From Lucinisca nassula (Eukaryota; Mollusca; Bivalvia; Lucinida; Lucinidae), in contig OY757026.1 in the NCBI GenBank assembly GCA_963580285.1, positions 85,720,651-85,784,650 of the forward strand: DNA of 64,000 nt, written 5' to 3'. The notes beneath the pieces were generated by a model. That model was not told the origin of the DNA. It did not search any database and was given only the letters and a program-made list of their open reading frames with translations. The translations under genes and the position numbers were made by a program. This document shows positions 1 through 10,336 of the stretch, one piece after another. Positions within the stretch are counted from its first letter, which is position 1, and each line of letters starts with the position of its first letter.

Positions 1-2607
1 AGATGGATTTGCAGCAAGTCTAATAGCATACTGAAGAGAAAGTTTCTCTCTGCGCGAGGTTAAAGATGGTTCACCTGCTTCTACATAAAGGCTTAATACG
101 GGAGAAGTACGGACGGCTCCCATGGCCAGACGAAGGCCTTGGTGATGGATAGTATCCAAGGATTTTAAATAGGACTTTCTGGCAGAACCATAAACAACAG
201 ACCCATAATCTAATTTAGATCTTATTAAAGACCGGTAAAGATGTAATAAAGTATACCGATCTGCTCCCCAACTTGTATGAGATAAAACTTTCAAAAGATT
301 CAAAGCTTTTAAGCATTTCGCTTTAAGATATTTAATATGGGGAATAAAAGATAACTTTTGATCAAATATGACCCCAAGAAATTTGGCTTCTTCAACAACA
401 GGAATTTGTGATCCGTATAAAAACAGGGAAGGATGTTCGTGTTTCTTCCGTAGTTTACAAAAATGAACACACTGCGTTTTCGACTTGGAGAACTTGAAAC
501 CATTTTTATCAGTCCATTCTTCTATTCTTTTTAAATTTTGTTGTAACTTTCGTTCAATTGTTTTCATATTTTTTGAACGGTAACATATACCAAAAATCAT
601 CAACATACAATGAACAATCAGTTTTGTCGTCCAAACATTGTACAATATTGTTTATTTTGATGTTAAATAGCGTAGTTGAAAGAATACTACCCTGTGGGAC
701 ACCCTGTTCTTGATCATAGAAATCTGACACGGTAGACCCCACACGCACCTGAAACATGCGCTCCCCTAAAAAGCTTTCAATAAAACTGGGAAGTTTTCCT
801 CTTAAGCCAATGTTATGTAGATCTTTCAATATTCCATAACGCCATGTTGTATCATATGCTTTCTCCAAGTCGAAAAAGACAGCTACTACGTGTTCTTTGT
901 TAATAAAAGCATCTCGTATAAATGTTTCTAGCCTTATTAAATTGTCATTGGTACTACGTTCCGAACGAAAGCCCGATTGATATTCTGAAATGAGGTTGTT
1001 GGACTCTAAGTACCAGACTAATCTCTTGTTTATTATTCTCTCCAATGTTTTACACAAACAACTTGTCAAAGCTATCGGACGATAATTTGTAGGTTCTGCA
1101 TGATCTTTCCCTGGTTTCGGAATTGGTACAACTGTAGCTACACGCCAGCTCTCAGGACAGACCCCCGTTTCCCAAATATAATTAAAGATATCTAAAAGTG
1201 TTGTAAGAGAACTTTTTGGCAGATGCTTAAGCATCTGATAATGAATTTCATCCGGGCCGGTTGCCGTATCATGTGATTTTTCAATGGCTTCAACGAGTTC
1301 GGATAACTTTAAAGGTTTGTTGTATTCTTCGTGATTAAGGGATTTAAAGTTTAGATTTCTTTTCTCTTGGTCCTTTTTGAAATTTCTAAAAGTGTCAGAA
1401 TAATTACGCGATGATGAATTTCTCAAGAATGTGTGCCCAAGAGTATCTGAAATATCTTTTTTTGTTGAAGCTATTGTGTCAAATTCAGTATTTAAATGTG
1501 TAAAACTAGAAGACTTTGTTTTTCCTGAAATTTTTCGTACCATATCCCCAACCTTTTTAATGGGGGTTTTATAGTTCAATTTGGAGACATATTCTCTCCA
1601 TGACTTTCGTTTGGAAGCTCGGATTGTTCGCCGAGCTTTAGCTCTAAAAACTTTTACGTCGTTGAGCTTTTCTGAAGTGGGATTTTGGCAGAACTTATTT
1701 AGAGCCTGTTTACGCTTTTTAATAGCTTCTTTACAGTCATTATTAAACCAAGGCTTGCTTTTCTTAGTATTTGTGGAGGTCTTTGGAATGCATTGTTCTG
1801 ATATGTTAATAAGTGTATCTGTGAAATCAGAAACAATGTCGGAAGATTCATTAAAATGATCAATTGATAACTCTTTTTCACATAAATTATGGAATAATTC
1901 CCAGTCGGCTTTATTCATTTTCCATTTCTGGTTACAGTCCTCATCTGGTTCGTTTACGCTCTCAATTATAACAGGGAAGTGATCACTTCCGCACTGATCA
2001 TCATGAACAGACCAGTCATAGTCCAAGAAGAGAGATGGGTGACACAAAGAGAGATCTAAAGAAGACAAATGACCTGTTGCAGGATGAAGGTAAGTATAAG
2101 ATTTATCGTTCATCAAGCAAAGATCATTCTCTGCAATAAAATCTTCAATAAGTGTTCCTCTGTTGTTGATATCTTTACAACCCCACAAAATGTTGTGACC
2201 ATTGAAGTCACCAACTAAAAGATATGGCGACGGAAGTTGATCCAGCAATGAGTCAAGATGTTCGGGCTCTAAAGAGAATGAAGGTGGTATATATAGAGAG
2301 CAAACTGTAGTTTCTTTATCAAGAGAAACCGATACAGCAACAGCTTGTAGTTCTGTTCTCAATTTGATCTTTGTGGTACACATGATTTAACAAAAATTGA
2401 ACTGCCACCAGATGGTCTGTTACCATCAGGATATATATAGTTATATGTATTGAAACCCCTGACATCAATGTTGTCATCAGTTTTTAAAAAAGTTTCTTGC
2501 AAACAAACAACCGATGGGTTTAATAAAGAAAGAAGTAATAAGAGTTCATTATAATTTGATTTAAGACCTCGACAATTCCATTGTATTATTTTGTGTTTTA
2601 AATCCAT
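1..2607 (-). pseudogene. LINE ORF2: APE endonuclease + reverse transcriptase, frameshifted, partial
   Basis: This ORF nicks target DNA and copies the element RNA by target-primed reverse transcription. The endonuclease begins at 2607 (WNCRG with Asn11, then QET with Glu38). The frame breaks near 2360-2383 and continues to 554 as 609 codons holding GDFN (58-61), SSLD (107-110) and SDH (133-135) of the endonuclease, then RT motifs NYRP (433-436), FFDLEKAYD (503-511), GVPQGS (561-566) and the catalytic YVDD (593-596). Just after YVDD, near 585-600, an indel shifts the frame. From there to position 1 the reading continues in another frame with recognisable LINE C-terminal sequence (LDYGSVVYGSA, then LRLAMGAVRTSP). 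All catalytic residues seen are intact, so the copy is young but inactive through two frameshifts. The ORF is cut by the window edge. Confidence 0.88.
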
Positions 2608-2635
2608 TGTATGGAGAGTTATATAAGGCTAGAAA

Positions 2636-4057
2636 TCATTTTGGAGGTGCAACTGGTGATATTGATCTGTTATTACCACCTCGTGATGTTGTTGACCTCG
2701 ATCTGCTATGCTCACTTCGTGGTGATAGAATTTCAGTGAACTCCATATCACTGTCACTCAAAGATCCGAATCTGTTCTGATATTTTATACTGTCTCTTTC
2801 CATTTTACGTTGTCTGTCTGTTTGTTTTTGAGATGTTTGTTGTTTTTGAGATGTTTGTTGTTTTTGATGCTGTTTTTTTAAATCATTTTTTATCATTTCC
2901 AAAGTAGCGCTTTTCAATAATTTTTCTGATTTTTTGTCTTGTACTGGCTGTGGTGGTGGTGTTTGAATTTTGGCAATGTTCGGTTGATCTTCAGTTTGTT
3001 GTTTAGGTTTTAATTTTTGTAAAGGTTTGAGACCAGGTATAGGATCGGTTTGAATGGCAGCATCTTCCACAGGTACCTTTTTCATAGGTGACTGAGCGGC
3101 GCTTGCATAGCTGACACCAGGAATAGGAGTAGACGATTCAACGATTTTCCGCGCTTCTGGGAACGAGATGTTTCTCTTGTATTTTACGGTTAGAATTTCT
3201 TTTTCTTTATGCCAAATGTGGCACTCTTTAGAATTAGCGCTGTGTCTTTCACCGCAGTTAAAAGATTTGGGTGCATTTTTGCAACTTTGTTCCGTGTGGT
3301 TAGCTGGTTCGCCACAATTTGCACAGATAGGGTCCTTTGTACACCTGTTTTCATGGTGCCCATATTTCTGGCAATTGTGGCAGCGTAACGGGTTCGGAAT
3401 GTAAACTTCTACGCTAACTCTAAAGTATGCCACTTTGGGTGTCTTTGGTAATACAGGGGTCTTAAAAGTAAAAACAAAAGTGTTAGTGTCCTTAAGTTGG
3501 CCGTTGCGTTTGATCTTAAAACGTTTGACAGATGTTACTCCTTGAGATCGTGTGCCTTCAAGAATCTCCTCCTCGCTGGAGTTCCTCAAATCTGGGCAAC
3601 GAATTACCCCCTTTGAGGAATTCAGCGAGGTATGAGGGAATACTCGCACAGTCAAATTATGAAAGGTTGTACTCTTAAGGAGATTCTCGGCATGGGCTTT
3701 TTTGTTGACCTCAACGAGTAGCTGGTTCGACCTATATAATTTTTTAATATTTTCAGGTTCACCAGCAAGGCCAGAAATAACTTTTTGGATAACAAAAGGT
3801 GAAAGAGATGTTATAGGATGATCTTCATCTCTACTTTCTATGAGAAGGAAGCGCGGGAAATGTTGAGCCGTAGTGTCATTTGATATTGGTGTGTCGTCGT
3901 CCGATAAGTTAGGATCTGATGAGTCGTCTTGGGTTGGTTTCTTTCTCTTCTTATCTATAGCCATGATGAAGAGATTGCATGATTCGTCCTCCGTGCTCTC
4001 CGCCCACCGTGGAGCCCTACAAGGGAACACTTTAAGTGAGTGGCTTTCCTTCCTCAA
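2636..4057 (-). CDS. LINE ORF1: RNA-binding protein with CCHC zinc knuckles
   Basis: An uninterrupted 473-codon frame, with the likelier start at Met32 (3964, MAIDKKRKK). It is a gag-like ORF1 that would coat element RNA in a cytoplasmic ribonucleoprotein. Residues 40-215 form a PRE_C2HC/RRM-like region. Zinc knuckles follow: C226-X2-C229-X4-H234-X4-C239, then C245-X2-C248-X5-H254-X4-C259. A third (C268, H272, C279) has lost its first cysteine, with Ser at 265 where family members normally carry Cys. The tail is Gln/Lys/Ser-rich with a duplicated QKQQTS block (399-410) and an Arg-Ser stretch (450-465). ORF2 begins 29 bp downstream. The frame is open, but the ORF2 frameshifts make autonomous movement of this copy unlikely. 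Confidence 0.88.
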   Translation of the reverse strand: MRKESHSLKVFPCRAPRWAESTEDESCNLFIMAIDKKRKKPTQDDSSDPNLSDDDTPISNDTTAQHFPRFLLIESRDEDHPITSLSPFVIQKVISGLAGEPENIKKLYRSNQLLVEVNKKAHAENLLKSTTFHNLTVRVFPHTSLNSSKGVIRCPDLRNSSEEEILEGTRSQGVTSVKRFKIKRNGQLKDTNTFVFTFKTPVLPKTPKVAYFRVSVEVYIPNPLRCHNCQKYGHHENRCTKDPICANCGEPANHTEQSCKNAPKSFNCGERHSANSKECHIWHKEKEILTVKYKRNISFPEARKIVESSTPIPGVSYASAAQSPMKKVPVEDAAIQTDPIPGLKPLQKLKPKQQTEDQPNIAKIQTPPPQPVQDKKSEKLLKSATLEMIKNDLKKQHQKQQTSQKQQTSQKQTDRQRKMERDSIKYQNRFGSLSDSDMEFTEILSPRSEHSRSRSTTSRGGNNRSISPVAPPK

Positions 4058-4064
4058 GTGTTAG

Positions 4065-4508
4065 AGATACACAGAAGATATACTCGTACAAGCAAGAAGT
4101 TGCACGATTGGTCCGTTTAGTCGCCGCCTTCTAGAAATGGAAAGGTTGTGAAAAGACTTTATGAGCAAACGGTGTGTATTCAGGATGATACAAAAGACTA
4201 GGAAGAGAAAGTAAAAGGTTATTTCTAGGGCTTGGCACGACCAGCCGATTGACCGTGCCGGACCGCACGACCGCCCGTCTAACCGAAATCCAGGCCAAAG
4301 AGGTGTGTTGGGCACCTGAAGCACTGAACTCCAGTTAGCCCTCAACCACCAGGACCCCTTCATCCGGGGTACGGGACGCCACCCACGGCAAACGGGTGAT
4401 ACTTCCTTTAGCTCTTCCAAGTGGGCACAGAGACCACAGCGGCAATGTGCCCAGTGGGAATTGAGCCCCCAGGGCCACGGCAAGGCAGGAAGTCTAATAC
4501 CTGGGGGC
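4065..4508 (-). promoter_or_regulatory. GC-rich 5' leader of the LINE, presumed internal promoter
   Basis: Between the ORF1 start and the junction with PLE sequence lies a GC-rich block (densest 4220-4500) unlike the AT-rich surroundings. I/Jockey-type LINEs carry internal promoters in this leader, so that role is inferred by position only. An open frame crosses part of it (4483-4061) but resembles no known protein. The 5' edge at about 4508 is defined by the start of PLE sequence. Confidence 0.5.
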
Positions 4509-6050
4509 CAACCAACATTACATTGAATTAGATATCCCTAATTATTAATAAGCCTTAACGCTGGAACCGTCATAGAATCTGAGGCCTGGCCCACCGGCGT
4601 GCAATTATAGAGAGAAGCAAAGTTGCCAACCGTGATTGGGTTAACTACCATGCATGCAGTCTGTCGCATAATATCCATGTTGTACCCAATCTTTTTATAT
4701 CGAAGAATAATTTTACGAAATTGGGTGCTAAAGTCAATGCGGTTATATATTTTTCTGAATTTATATACTAAGTCACCCTAAAATTCGGGTTCCGATAGAC
4801 CTTGTTGCAGAAAAGATTTAAGTCCAATATTGAATTTTGAAATTAAATCAGAATGGCGTCTATAAAATTTTGAAAAGGCTTTGCGTAGTTTATGGTACCG
4901 ATAACCCTGATTAAGAAGTTTAGCCGTTAATAATTTATTACGAGTGTTGAAGTCAGTTACATGACTACACACTCTGGCAAATTGAATTAACTGCGAAATA
5001 TAAACGCCATAGGATGGCGCACGAGAAACATCACCATCCAAAAAAGGAAAATTTACAATCTCAAAATCAAACTCATCGGGTTTATCATAAATTTTGCACG
5101 AAACAAACCCATCTACAATAGATAGATGTAAACCCCAAAACAGGGCCTCGGTATCAGAAGAATTTGCTTTATTTAACTGAAGCTCCGGGGGGTAAATCTG
5201 ACTGATCAAACCATCGAAATAGGTATTATCAATATTTAATAAATCATCTTAATATCTAGAAGTGGAGCTAAAAGCTTCAATAATTTCAGATTGGTTTTCA
5301 ATGGAAAGCGACAACATGAAGTCTCTTTCATAACAATACAATAATAGATCAGCCACAAGAGGTGCGCAATTCGTACCCATCGGAATGCCAACGATTTGTC
5401 TAAATACCTTAGTACCGAATCTAATATAAATATGGTCAAATAGAAAGGTGAGGGCATCACACACTTTCTGACATGACCAGGAAGCTTGTCTTGGCCTTCG
5501 GTAACACACACAGCAAACTTGGTGGCTGAATGACAAATATGTTTATCTACTATAACTCTTTATTCAGCTAAAGGCTGAAGTTCATAGGCCTTAGTACCAC
5601 CAAGCTCCTGCTTAAGCGTGTTAACATAGTAGAGCCGTCACACAACGACGACGTTGTTAGCGGCCTTGTCTGCAGGGGCCAAAACAAACTTCTTATGAAA
5701 TTCTTGAATACCTAGTTAAAGATGACGTAAAGACGTCTTAGGCTTAGGAGGTAATAAGTTAGTATTTTGAGAATAGAAAGAAATGTGTTTATTCACTAGT
5801 TTTAAAATGCTAAGTTTCCAGTCCTTAAGGGCTTTATGCTCAACATACTCTCGCCTACACCATCGATTACCGAATTCATTCAAGGAAGCAGCGATTTCAT
5901 CTCTACATTTACTGAAATCAATTTTAGAAGGAAACCGATATTTCGGTCCTTTAGAAATTATATTCCTTATCCTTGAATCAGGAATAATTTTCAAATTGCC
6001 AGTAATTACATGACCAGCAGCAGGATAGCAATACACTGAGTTTTCAAGTC
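4509..6050 (-). pseudogene. Penelope-like element copy A: RT and 3' region, degenerate
   Basis: Reads right to left. 6036-5716 encodes the N-terminal part (GHVITGNLKIIPDS, then RNIISKGPKYRFPS). 5700-5540 gives FVLAPADKAANNVVVV and KQELGGTKAYELQP, conserved at the start of this RT group. A stretch of the RT is then missing. 5536-5249 carries IYIRFG and GIPMGTNCAPL, with the catalytic RYLDDLL block hit by a nonsense codon (TAA in place of the Leu of YLDD, near 5248). 5236-4778 carries FDFEIVNFPFL, APSYGVYISQL and KLLNQGYRYHKLRKAF, and 4777-4560 the C-terminal end (RKIILRYKKIGYN). I assign it to Penelope-like elements, possibly the Naiad group with an N-terminal GIY-YIG domain, but no GIY-YIG domain is visible here. 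The 3' region is interrupted at 4508 by the LINE. Confidence 0.75.
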
Positions 6051-6129
6051 TGTCTACTTATGATTTTTCCACCTTTTACACTACACTTCCTCATAATCTT
6101 ATAAGAGAAGAAACTTAGTGATTTAATTG

Positions 6130-7140
6130 AATGGACATTTCATAGGGAAGACACCCTCTATCTTGCATATAATGCACGAAATGCTTTTTTCACTTCTGAA
6201 GAGCATAAAGATTATACTTTATGGTCATGCCCGAAATTGTGTGAAGCTATCACCTTTCTACTTGACAATATTTACATAAGATTTGGTACTTATTTAGACA
6301 AGTTGTTGGTATTCCGATGGGTACTAATTGCGCACCACTTGTGACTGATTTATTTTTGTTTTGTTATAAGAGACTTCATGATGTCCCTTTCTGCTGAAAA
6401 CGAGTCTGAAATCAATGAAGCTTTTAGCTCCATTTCTAGATATTTGGATGATTTATTAAATATTGACAATACCTATTTCGATGGTTTGATCAGTCAAACA
6501 TACCCTCAGAACTTCTGTTAAATAAAGCAAATTCTTCTGATACCAAGGCCCCGTTTTTGGATTTACATTAATCTGTTATAGATGGGTTTGTTTTGTGCAA
6601 AATTTATGATAAACGCGACGATTTTGATTTTGAGATTGTAAATTTTCCTTTTTTGGATGTTGATGTGACTCGTGCGCCATCCTATGGCGTTTATATTTCG
6701 CAGTTAATTCGATTTGCCAGAGTGTGTAGTCTTGTAACTGACTTCAACACTCGTAATAGATTGTTAACGGCTTAACTTCTGAATCAGGGTTATCAGTACC
6801 ATAAACTACGCAAAGCATTTTCAAAATTTTATAGACGTCATTCTGATTTAATTTCAAAATTAAATATTGGACTTAAATCTCTTCTGCAACAAGGTCTATC
6901 GGAAACCGAAATTTATGGCGACTTTGTATATTCATTCAGAAAAAAGATATAACCTCAATGACTTCAGCACCCAGTTTCGTAAAATCATTCTTCGATATAA
7001 AAAGATTGGGTACAACATAAATGTTATAACGACAGACTGCATGCATGGTAGTTAACCCAATCATGGATGACAACTTTGATTCACTGTTTAATTGCACACC
7101 GGTGGGTAAGGCCGCAGATTCTATAACGTTTCCAACGTAA
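6130..7140 (+). pseudogene. Penelope-like element copy B: RT, degenerate
   Basis: Plus-strand homologue of copy A, starting within the RT (TFHREDTLYLAYNARNAFF, from about 6135). It carries TLWSC near 6217, GIPMGTNCAPL near 6312 and RYLDDLLNIDNTYFDGL near 6436. FDFEIVNFPFL and APSYGVYISQL (6618-6710) and KLRKAFSKFYRRHSDL near 6805 follow. At least four frameshifts or stops separate the blocks, so it is dead. Its YLDD motif is intact, unlike copy A. Copies A and B are head to head, separated by about 80 bp, forming a large imperfect inverted repeat. Confidence 0.75.
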
Positions 7141-7673
7141 AGGCTTATGTTGGTTGGTACCTGATGCTCTGTCTTTGGTCGGGCCCATCGGTGTCTAACT
7201 GTCGGTTTTCTTTTGCTTCACCATTTCAATGGTCCTCACCGTTGTTTCATGTCTGTGGTTGTTTGATTTTTGTGTTCACGGAGATGTTGCACTGATGAGT
7301 TAGGAGGCCTTCGTCCGGATTGAACAGAGTATTTGTGTTAATCGCGACGGAAGTAAGGGCGGGGATTGTGGCCACGTAAAATCGATTTAAGCCCCAGTGG
7401 AATTCGTTTCCGCTGACCGTTCGAAGGCGGTTCTTCTATCGCGGTTTAGTTTTGTTGTTTTGTCTTTGGGTGTTTGTGTCGCATATATTGTTTTATATAG
7501 GATAACCTATTGGCCATTTTGTGGGAAAGTAACTGTGCTTTTGGCTTTCCGCTATTGATGTTTCCATTAGGGTCTGTTGCGTCATGTTTGTGTTTCTTTC
7601 CCTTTGGTGTCTCTGATGGGAGCTGAGGGTTAATTGTATCGATTCCTGACCATTGCCTCTACTTCTATTTTAC
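7135..7673 (+). mobile_element. PLE 3' untranslated region of copy B
   Basis: After the RT ends, a non-coding module of about 540 bp follows. Landmarks are TTGGTACCTGATGCTCTG, TCTAACTGTCGG, GGAGATGTTGCACTGATGAG, CGACGGAAGTAAGGGCG, GTGGGAAAGTAACTGT and a 3' end TTCCTGATCATTGCCTC then ACTTCTATTTT. The same module recurs elsewhere in the window about a dozen times, in both orientations and often alone, and serves as the family's best diagnostic sequence. It codes for nothing obvious. Confidence 0.75.
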
Positions 7674-7760
7674 AAGGGCATTACATGAGCATGTTAATGT
7701 AATGAAAATAAAATTGGATAAATTTAGCCAATATTGTTTGTCTGAATGCACATAGAAAAC

Positions 7761-7793
<33 letters not shown>
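7761..7793. repeat. (AAT)n microsatellite
   Basis: Eleven AAT repeats just right of the PLE end, in a 1.5-kb zone (7.7-9.2 kb) unusually rich in AAT and ACT trinucleotides. Confidence 0.9.
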
Positions 7794-7795
<2 letters not shown>

Positions 7796-7851
7796 TACTA
7801 CTATAACTACTGCTACAACTATTACTACCACTACTTCTGATAATAATTTTA

Positions 7852-8020
7852 GAAGCCCACGTGGTGCAGTGGTTACGCTACTCGCCTTGTAAACCAGGGA
7901 TCGCAGGATCGATCCCGGGCTTCTCCAGACTGTCGGATGAGTCTTTAAACAGAGGTCCCGTCTCCGTATGACCTTAGCTGTTGGTGGGACGTAAAACTAA
8001 AACTCATTCACTCACTCACT
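7852..8020 (+). mobile_element. tRNA-derived SINE (GAAGCC family), full copy with exact TSD
   Basis: A 169-bp SINE. The head GTGGTGCAGTGGTTACG resembles a tRNA box A region and GATCGATCCC a box B, so RNA polymerase III transcription is expected. The tail ends in repeated ACTC. Exact 15-bp target-site duplications (CTGATAATAATTTTA) lie at 7837-7851 and 8021-8035, fixing the boundaries and implying recent insertion. A second, older copy is at 12878-13050. Confidence 0.85.
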
Positions 8021-8099
8021 CTGATAATAATTTTAATAATGAACGATGATGATTATAAGTAGAATGTTGCTAATTGTTCCACTACTGCTACATTTATTG

Positions 8100-8399
8100 T
8101 GCCCCCGCCGATCGGAGCTTGAATAAATTGATTGGGCTGCATGATGCTTCCATGCAGAGCTGAAACTAACCACACCTGACTGCAGGTAAACCGTTTAGGA
8201 GATCTTACCCTGCCCAGGCTATGTGATGTGATGTGTGATGGACTGTCCCTATATATAAACCTCTTGGATTGTTTGGGCGGCAGGGCTTGAGATTCTATTT
8301 CATCTCAATGCCGGGTAAAAGTCTCACAAATTTGAAGGAACGACTCAAAAATGACATAAATAATGTCGGGAACATAATATCTCATTACAAACAAACAAA
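8100..8399 (+). mobile_element. SINE-like interspersed repeat (GGGGCTTGAAGAAATAG family), copy 1
   Basis: A diverged member of a ~300-bp family seen in whole or part about a dozen times here. Shared landmarks are a GC-rich head (CCCCCGCC...GGAGCTTGAA), ATGATGCTTCCATGCAGAGC, GGGCTTGAGAT, TTTCATCTCAATG, GGGTAAAAGTC and a 3' tail of CAAA repeats. No clear box A/B pair is visible, so the head's origin is unknown. The tail resembles that of the tRNA-headed SINE at 8529, suggesting one LINE partner. Confidence 0.7.
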
Positions 8400-8528
8400 A
8401 TACTACTACTGATGATACTACTTATAATAAGGAAAATAATAATTTTAAAAATAAAAACGTTGACAATAATAATTATACTTTTACTTCTACTCCAACTGCT
8501 ACAACTTCTACAACCCAGTACTGCTACA

Positions 8529-8836
8529 GCCGGCCTTGGTAGCACAGTCGGATGCGCGTCTGACTGGTGATCAGGAGTACGCGGGTTCGACTCCCGCCGG
8601 GGTCGGCAACATTCTTTCGTGGAGATTGATCATGAATTCTTTTCTACGGTCATTCTCTCCCTTCCGCTGATTCAAGAAGGGCAGTTGTCCGTTTCTGGCG
8701 AAAAAATGTGCACTGTACTGGTTAACCGCTTACGTATAAGCTTGCCCAGGAAAGTGTGGCTAGGTAAACTGACCGTCTCAAAAATGATCTAAGTAGTGTT
8801 GACTGGGCCGTTAAACTCCAATACAAACAAACAAAC
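8529..8836 (+). mobile_element. tRNA-headed SINE with (CAAA)n tail
   Basis: 8529-8607 resembles a tRNA: TAGCACAGTCGG as box A, GGTTCGACTCC as box B, a T-arm GCGGG/CCCGC, and an anticodon-like stem around CTGGTGA (anticodon position GGT). Three extra bases between T-arm and acceptor argue against a working tRNA. The body (ACCGCTTACGTATAAGC, GCCCAGGAAAGTGTGG) and tail (GTGTTGACTGGGCCGTTAAA then CAAA repeats) follow. A headless copy of the body lies at 40495-40638. The 3' tail is close to that of the GGGGCTTGAAG family. Confidence 0.8.
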
Positions 8837-9088
8837 AGTACTGCTATAACAATAATAATAATCATCAAAACGAGTGTAATAATAATTTTATCTTGCTACT
8901 ACTTCCACATCTACTACTATTACTACTACTACTACAAATACTACTACTACTACTACTACTACTATCACTGAACTAATACCACTACTTTTTATAATAATTA
9001 TTATTAACTTGATGAAAATAAAGTTGATAAACACCTGTTTGTAGGAAAGACTATTTAACAATAGCAATGATAATAATTATACCAAACG

Positions 9089-9123
<35 letters not shown>

Positions 9124-9194
9124 TATAAATAATAATAATATTAATAATAATATAAATAATATTAATAATAATATTTGTAATAATTATAATAGTA

Positions 9195-9226
<32 letters not shown>

Positions 9227-9356
9227 CTGGAGGGTGTAAAGAAGACCAGTCTTTTTGCTGATTGTGCTTGTCAGTTTATAATTTCGCTAAGGCTGTGCTC
9301 TGTGATTAGTCATGGTCCAATATAAAATAGAAGTGGGGGCAATGAATCAACTCGAA
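8837..9356. repeat. Trinucleotide-rich microsatellite zone, no gene
   Basis: ACT repeats (main block about 8905-8965) and AAT/AATAAT repeats (9087-9228) alternate with AT-rich filler. No reading frame of interest is present. Confidence 0.8.
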
Positions 9357-10053
9357 TTAAAAATCGGGTTCCGATAGACCTTGTTGCAGAAGAGATTTAA
9401 GTCCAATATTGAGTTTTGAAATTAAATCAGAACGACGTCTATAAACTTTTGAAAAGGCTTTTCGTAGTTCGTGGTGCCGAAAACCCTGATTAAGAAGTTT
9501 AGTCATGACTGCACACTCTAGCAAATCGAATTGATTGCGAAATATAAACGCCATAAGATGGCGCACGAGGAACACCACCATCAGAAAAGGAGCATTTACA
9601 ATCTCAAAATCAAAATCATTGCGTTCATCATAAATTTTGGAAGAAACAAGCCCATCTATAATAGATAGATGTAAATCCAAAATCGGGGTTCTCGGTATCA
9701 GAGGAAATTGCTTTATTCAACTGAAGTTCTGGGGGGTAAATTTGACTTATCAAACCATCGAAATAGGTATTATCATTGTTTAATAAATCATCCAAATATC
9801 TATAAGTGGAGCTTAAAGCTTCAATGATTTCAGACTGGCTTTCAGCTGAAAGGGACATCATTAAGCCTCTCTCATATAAGAACAAAAACAGAACAGCAAC
9901 AAGTGGTGCGCAATTAGTACCCATCGGAATACCCACAACTTTTCTTAATAACTTAATACCAAATCTTATGTAAATATTGTCAAGTACAAAGGTGAGAGCT
10001 TCACACACTTTCTGACATGACCATAAAGTATAATTTTTATGCTCTTCTGAAGT
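9357..10053 (-). pseudogene. Penelope-like element copy C: RT fragment
   Basis: Two overlapping minus-strand frames together cover TLWSCQKVCEALTF, IYIRFG, GIPMGTNCAPL and RYLDDLLNND (frame 10056-9628), then FDFEIVN, GLKSLLQQGLSEPDF (frame 9680-9357). A frameshift near 9640-9680 and a deletion after FAR/LLECAV break it. The YLDD box is intact. The right end coincides with the start of a hairpin MITE at 10054, and plus-strand PLE 3' sequence follows that MITE, so this piece has been rearranged. Confidence 0.75.
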
Positions 10054-10333
10054 CATTACGGTAACACACCCGTGAGAGGTAATGCATTATTTCACAACTC
10101 CAAAGTGGCTACTTTTTGTGAAAATTAGTGATATTTTTTTTTATTTAAACTACAAACATCGGTTGTGGGTGTTCGTTAGAACCGCCTCAATGAGGCGGTT
10201 CTTACGAGTACCCACAACCTATGTCTTGGAGGAGAAATAAGAATAATAATGTATACCCCCGTAAACCCCAGTTTTCTCTATATAAAGCGGGGTTTAGGGG
10301 GGGTGTTGATTTTACGGACTTGTTCACGTGATG
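10054..10333. mobile_element. Hairpin MITE (GAACCGCCTC family), copy 1
   Basis: Termini CATTACGGTAACACACCCG and ...CACGTGATG. The core is a near-perfect hairpin, GTTCGTTAGAACCGCCTC with GAGGCGGTTCTTACGAG, around 10160-10215. A second short hairpin is built from ACCCCAGTTTTCTC and GCGGGGTTTAGGGG (10270-10310). No coding capacity. The family has about 18 copies or parts of copies in this window. Confidence 0.75.
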
Positions 10334-10336
10334 TAA

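Larger units (their letters stand above)
1..4508 (-). mobile_element. Non-LTR retrotransposon (I/Nimb-like, Jockey superfamily), 3' part beyond window
   Basis: A two-ORF LINE reading right to left: GC-rich leader (about 4508-4065), a zinc-knuckle ORF1 and an APE endonuclease/reverse transcriptase ORF2 that runs off the left edge. The 5' boundary is placed near 4508 because sequence from 4509 rightward (starting ACCAACATTACATTGAATTA) matches the minus-strand 3' region of the Penelope-like element seen in full at 50656-51397. The LINE is therefore inserted in a PLE. Its own 3' end and any RNase H domain lie outside the window. Assignment to the I/Nimb group rests on the look of the ORF1 knuckles and the EN/RT sequence and was not tested by phylogeny. 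Confidence 0.85.

Noticed and set aside
1581..1859. 92-codon plus frame inside the LINE
   Set aside because: Antisense shadow of ORF2.
7285..7330. CACTGATGAG in the PLE 3' module (also 23050, 36682) as a hammerhead core
   Set aside because: CTGATGA is present, but no GAAA follows a pairable stem II, and no cleavage-site strand is found.
8529..8607. tRNA gene (anticodon-like GGT)
   Set aside because: Extra bases between T-arm and acceptor and direct linkage to a SINE body with a CAAA tail show a SINE head, not a working tRNA.
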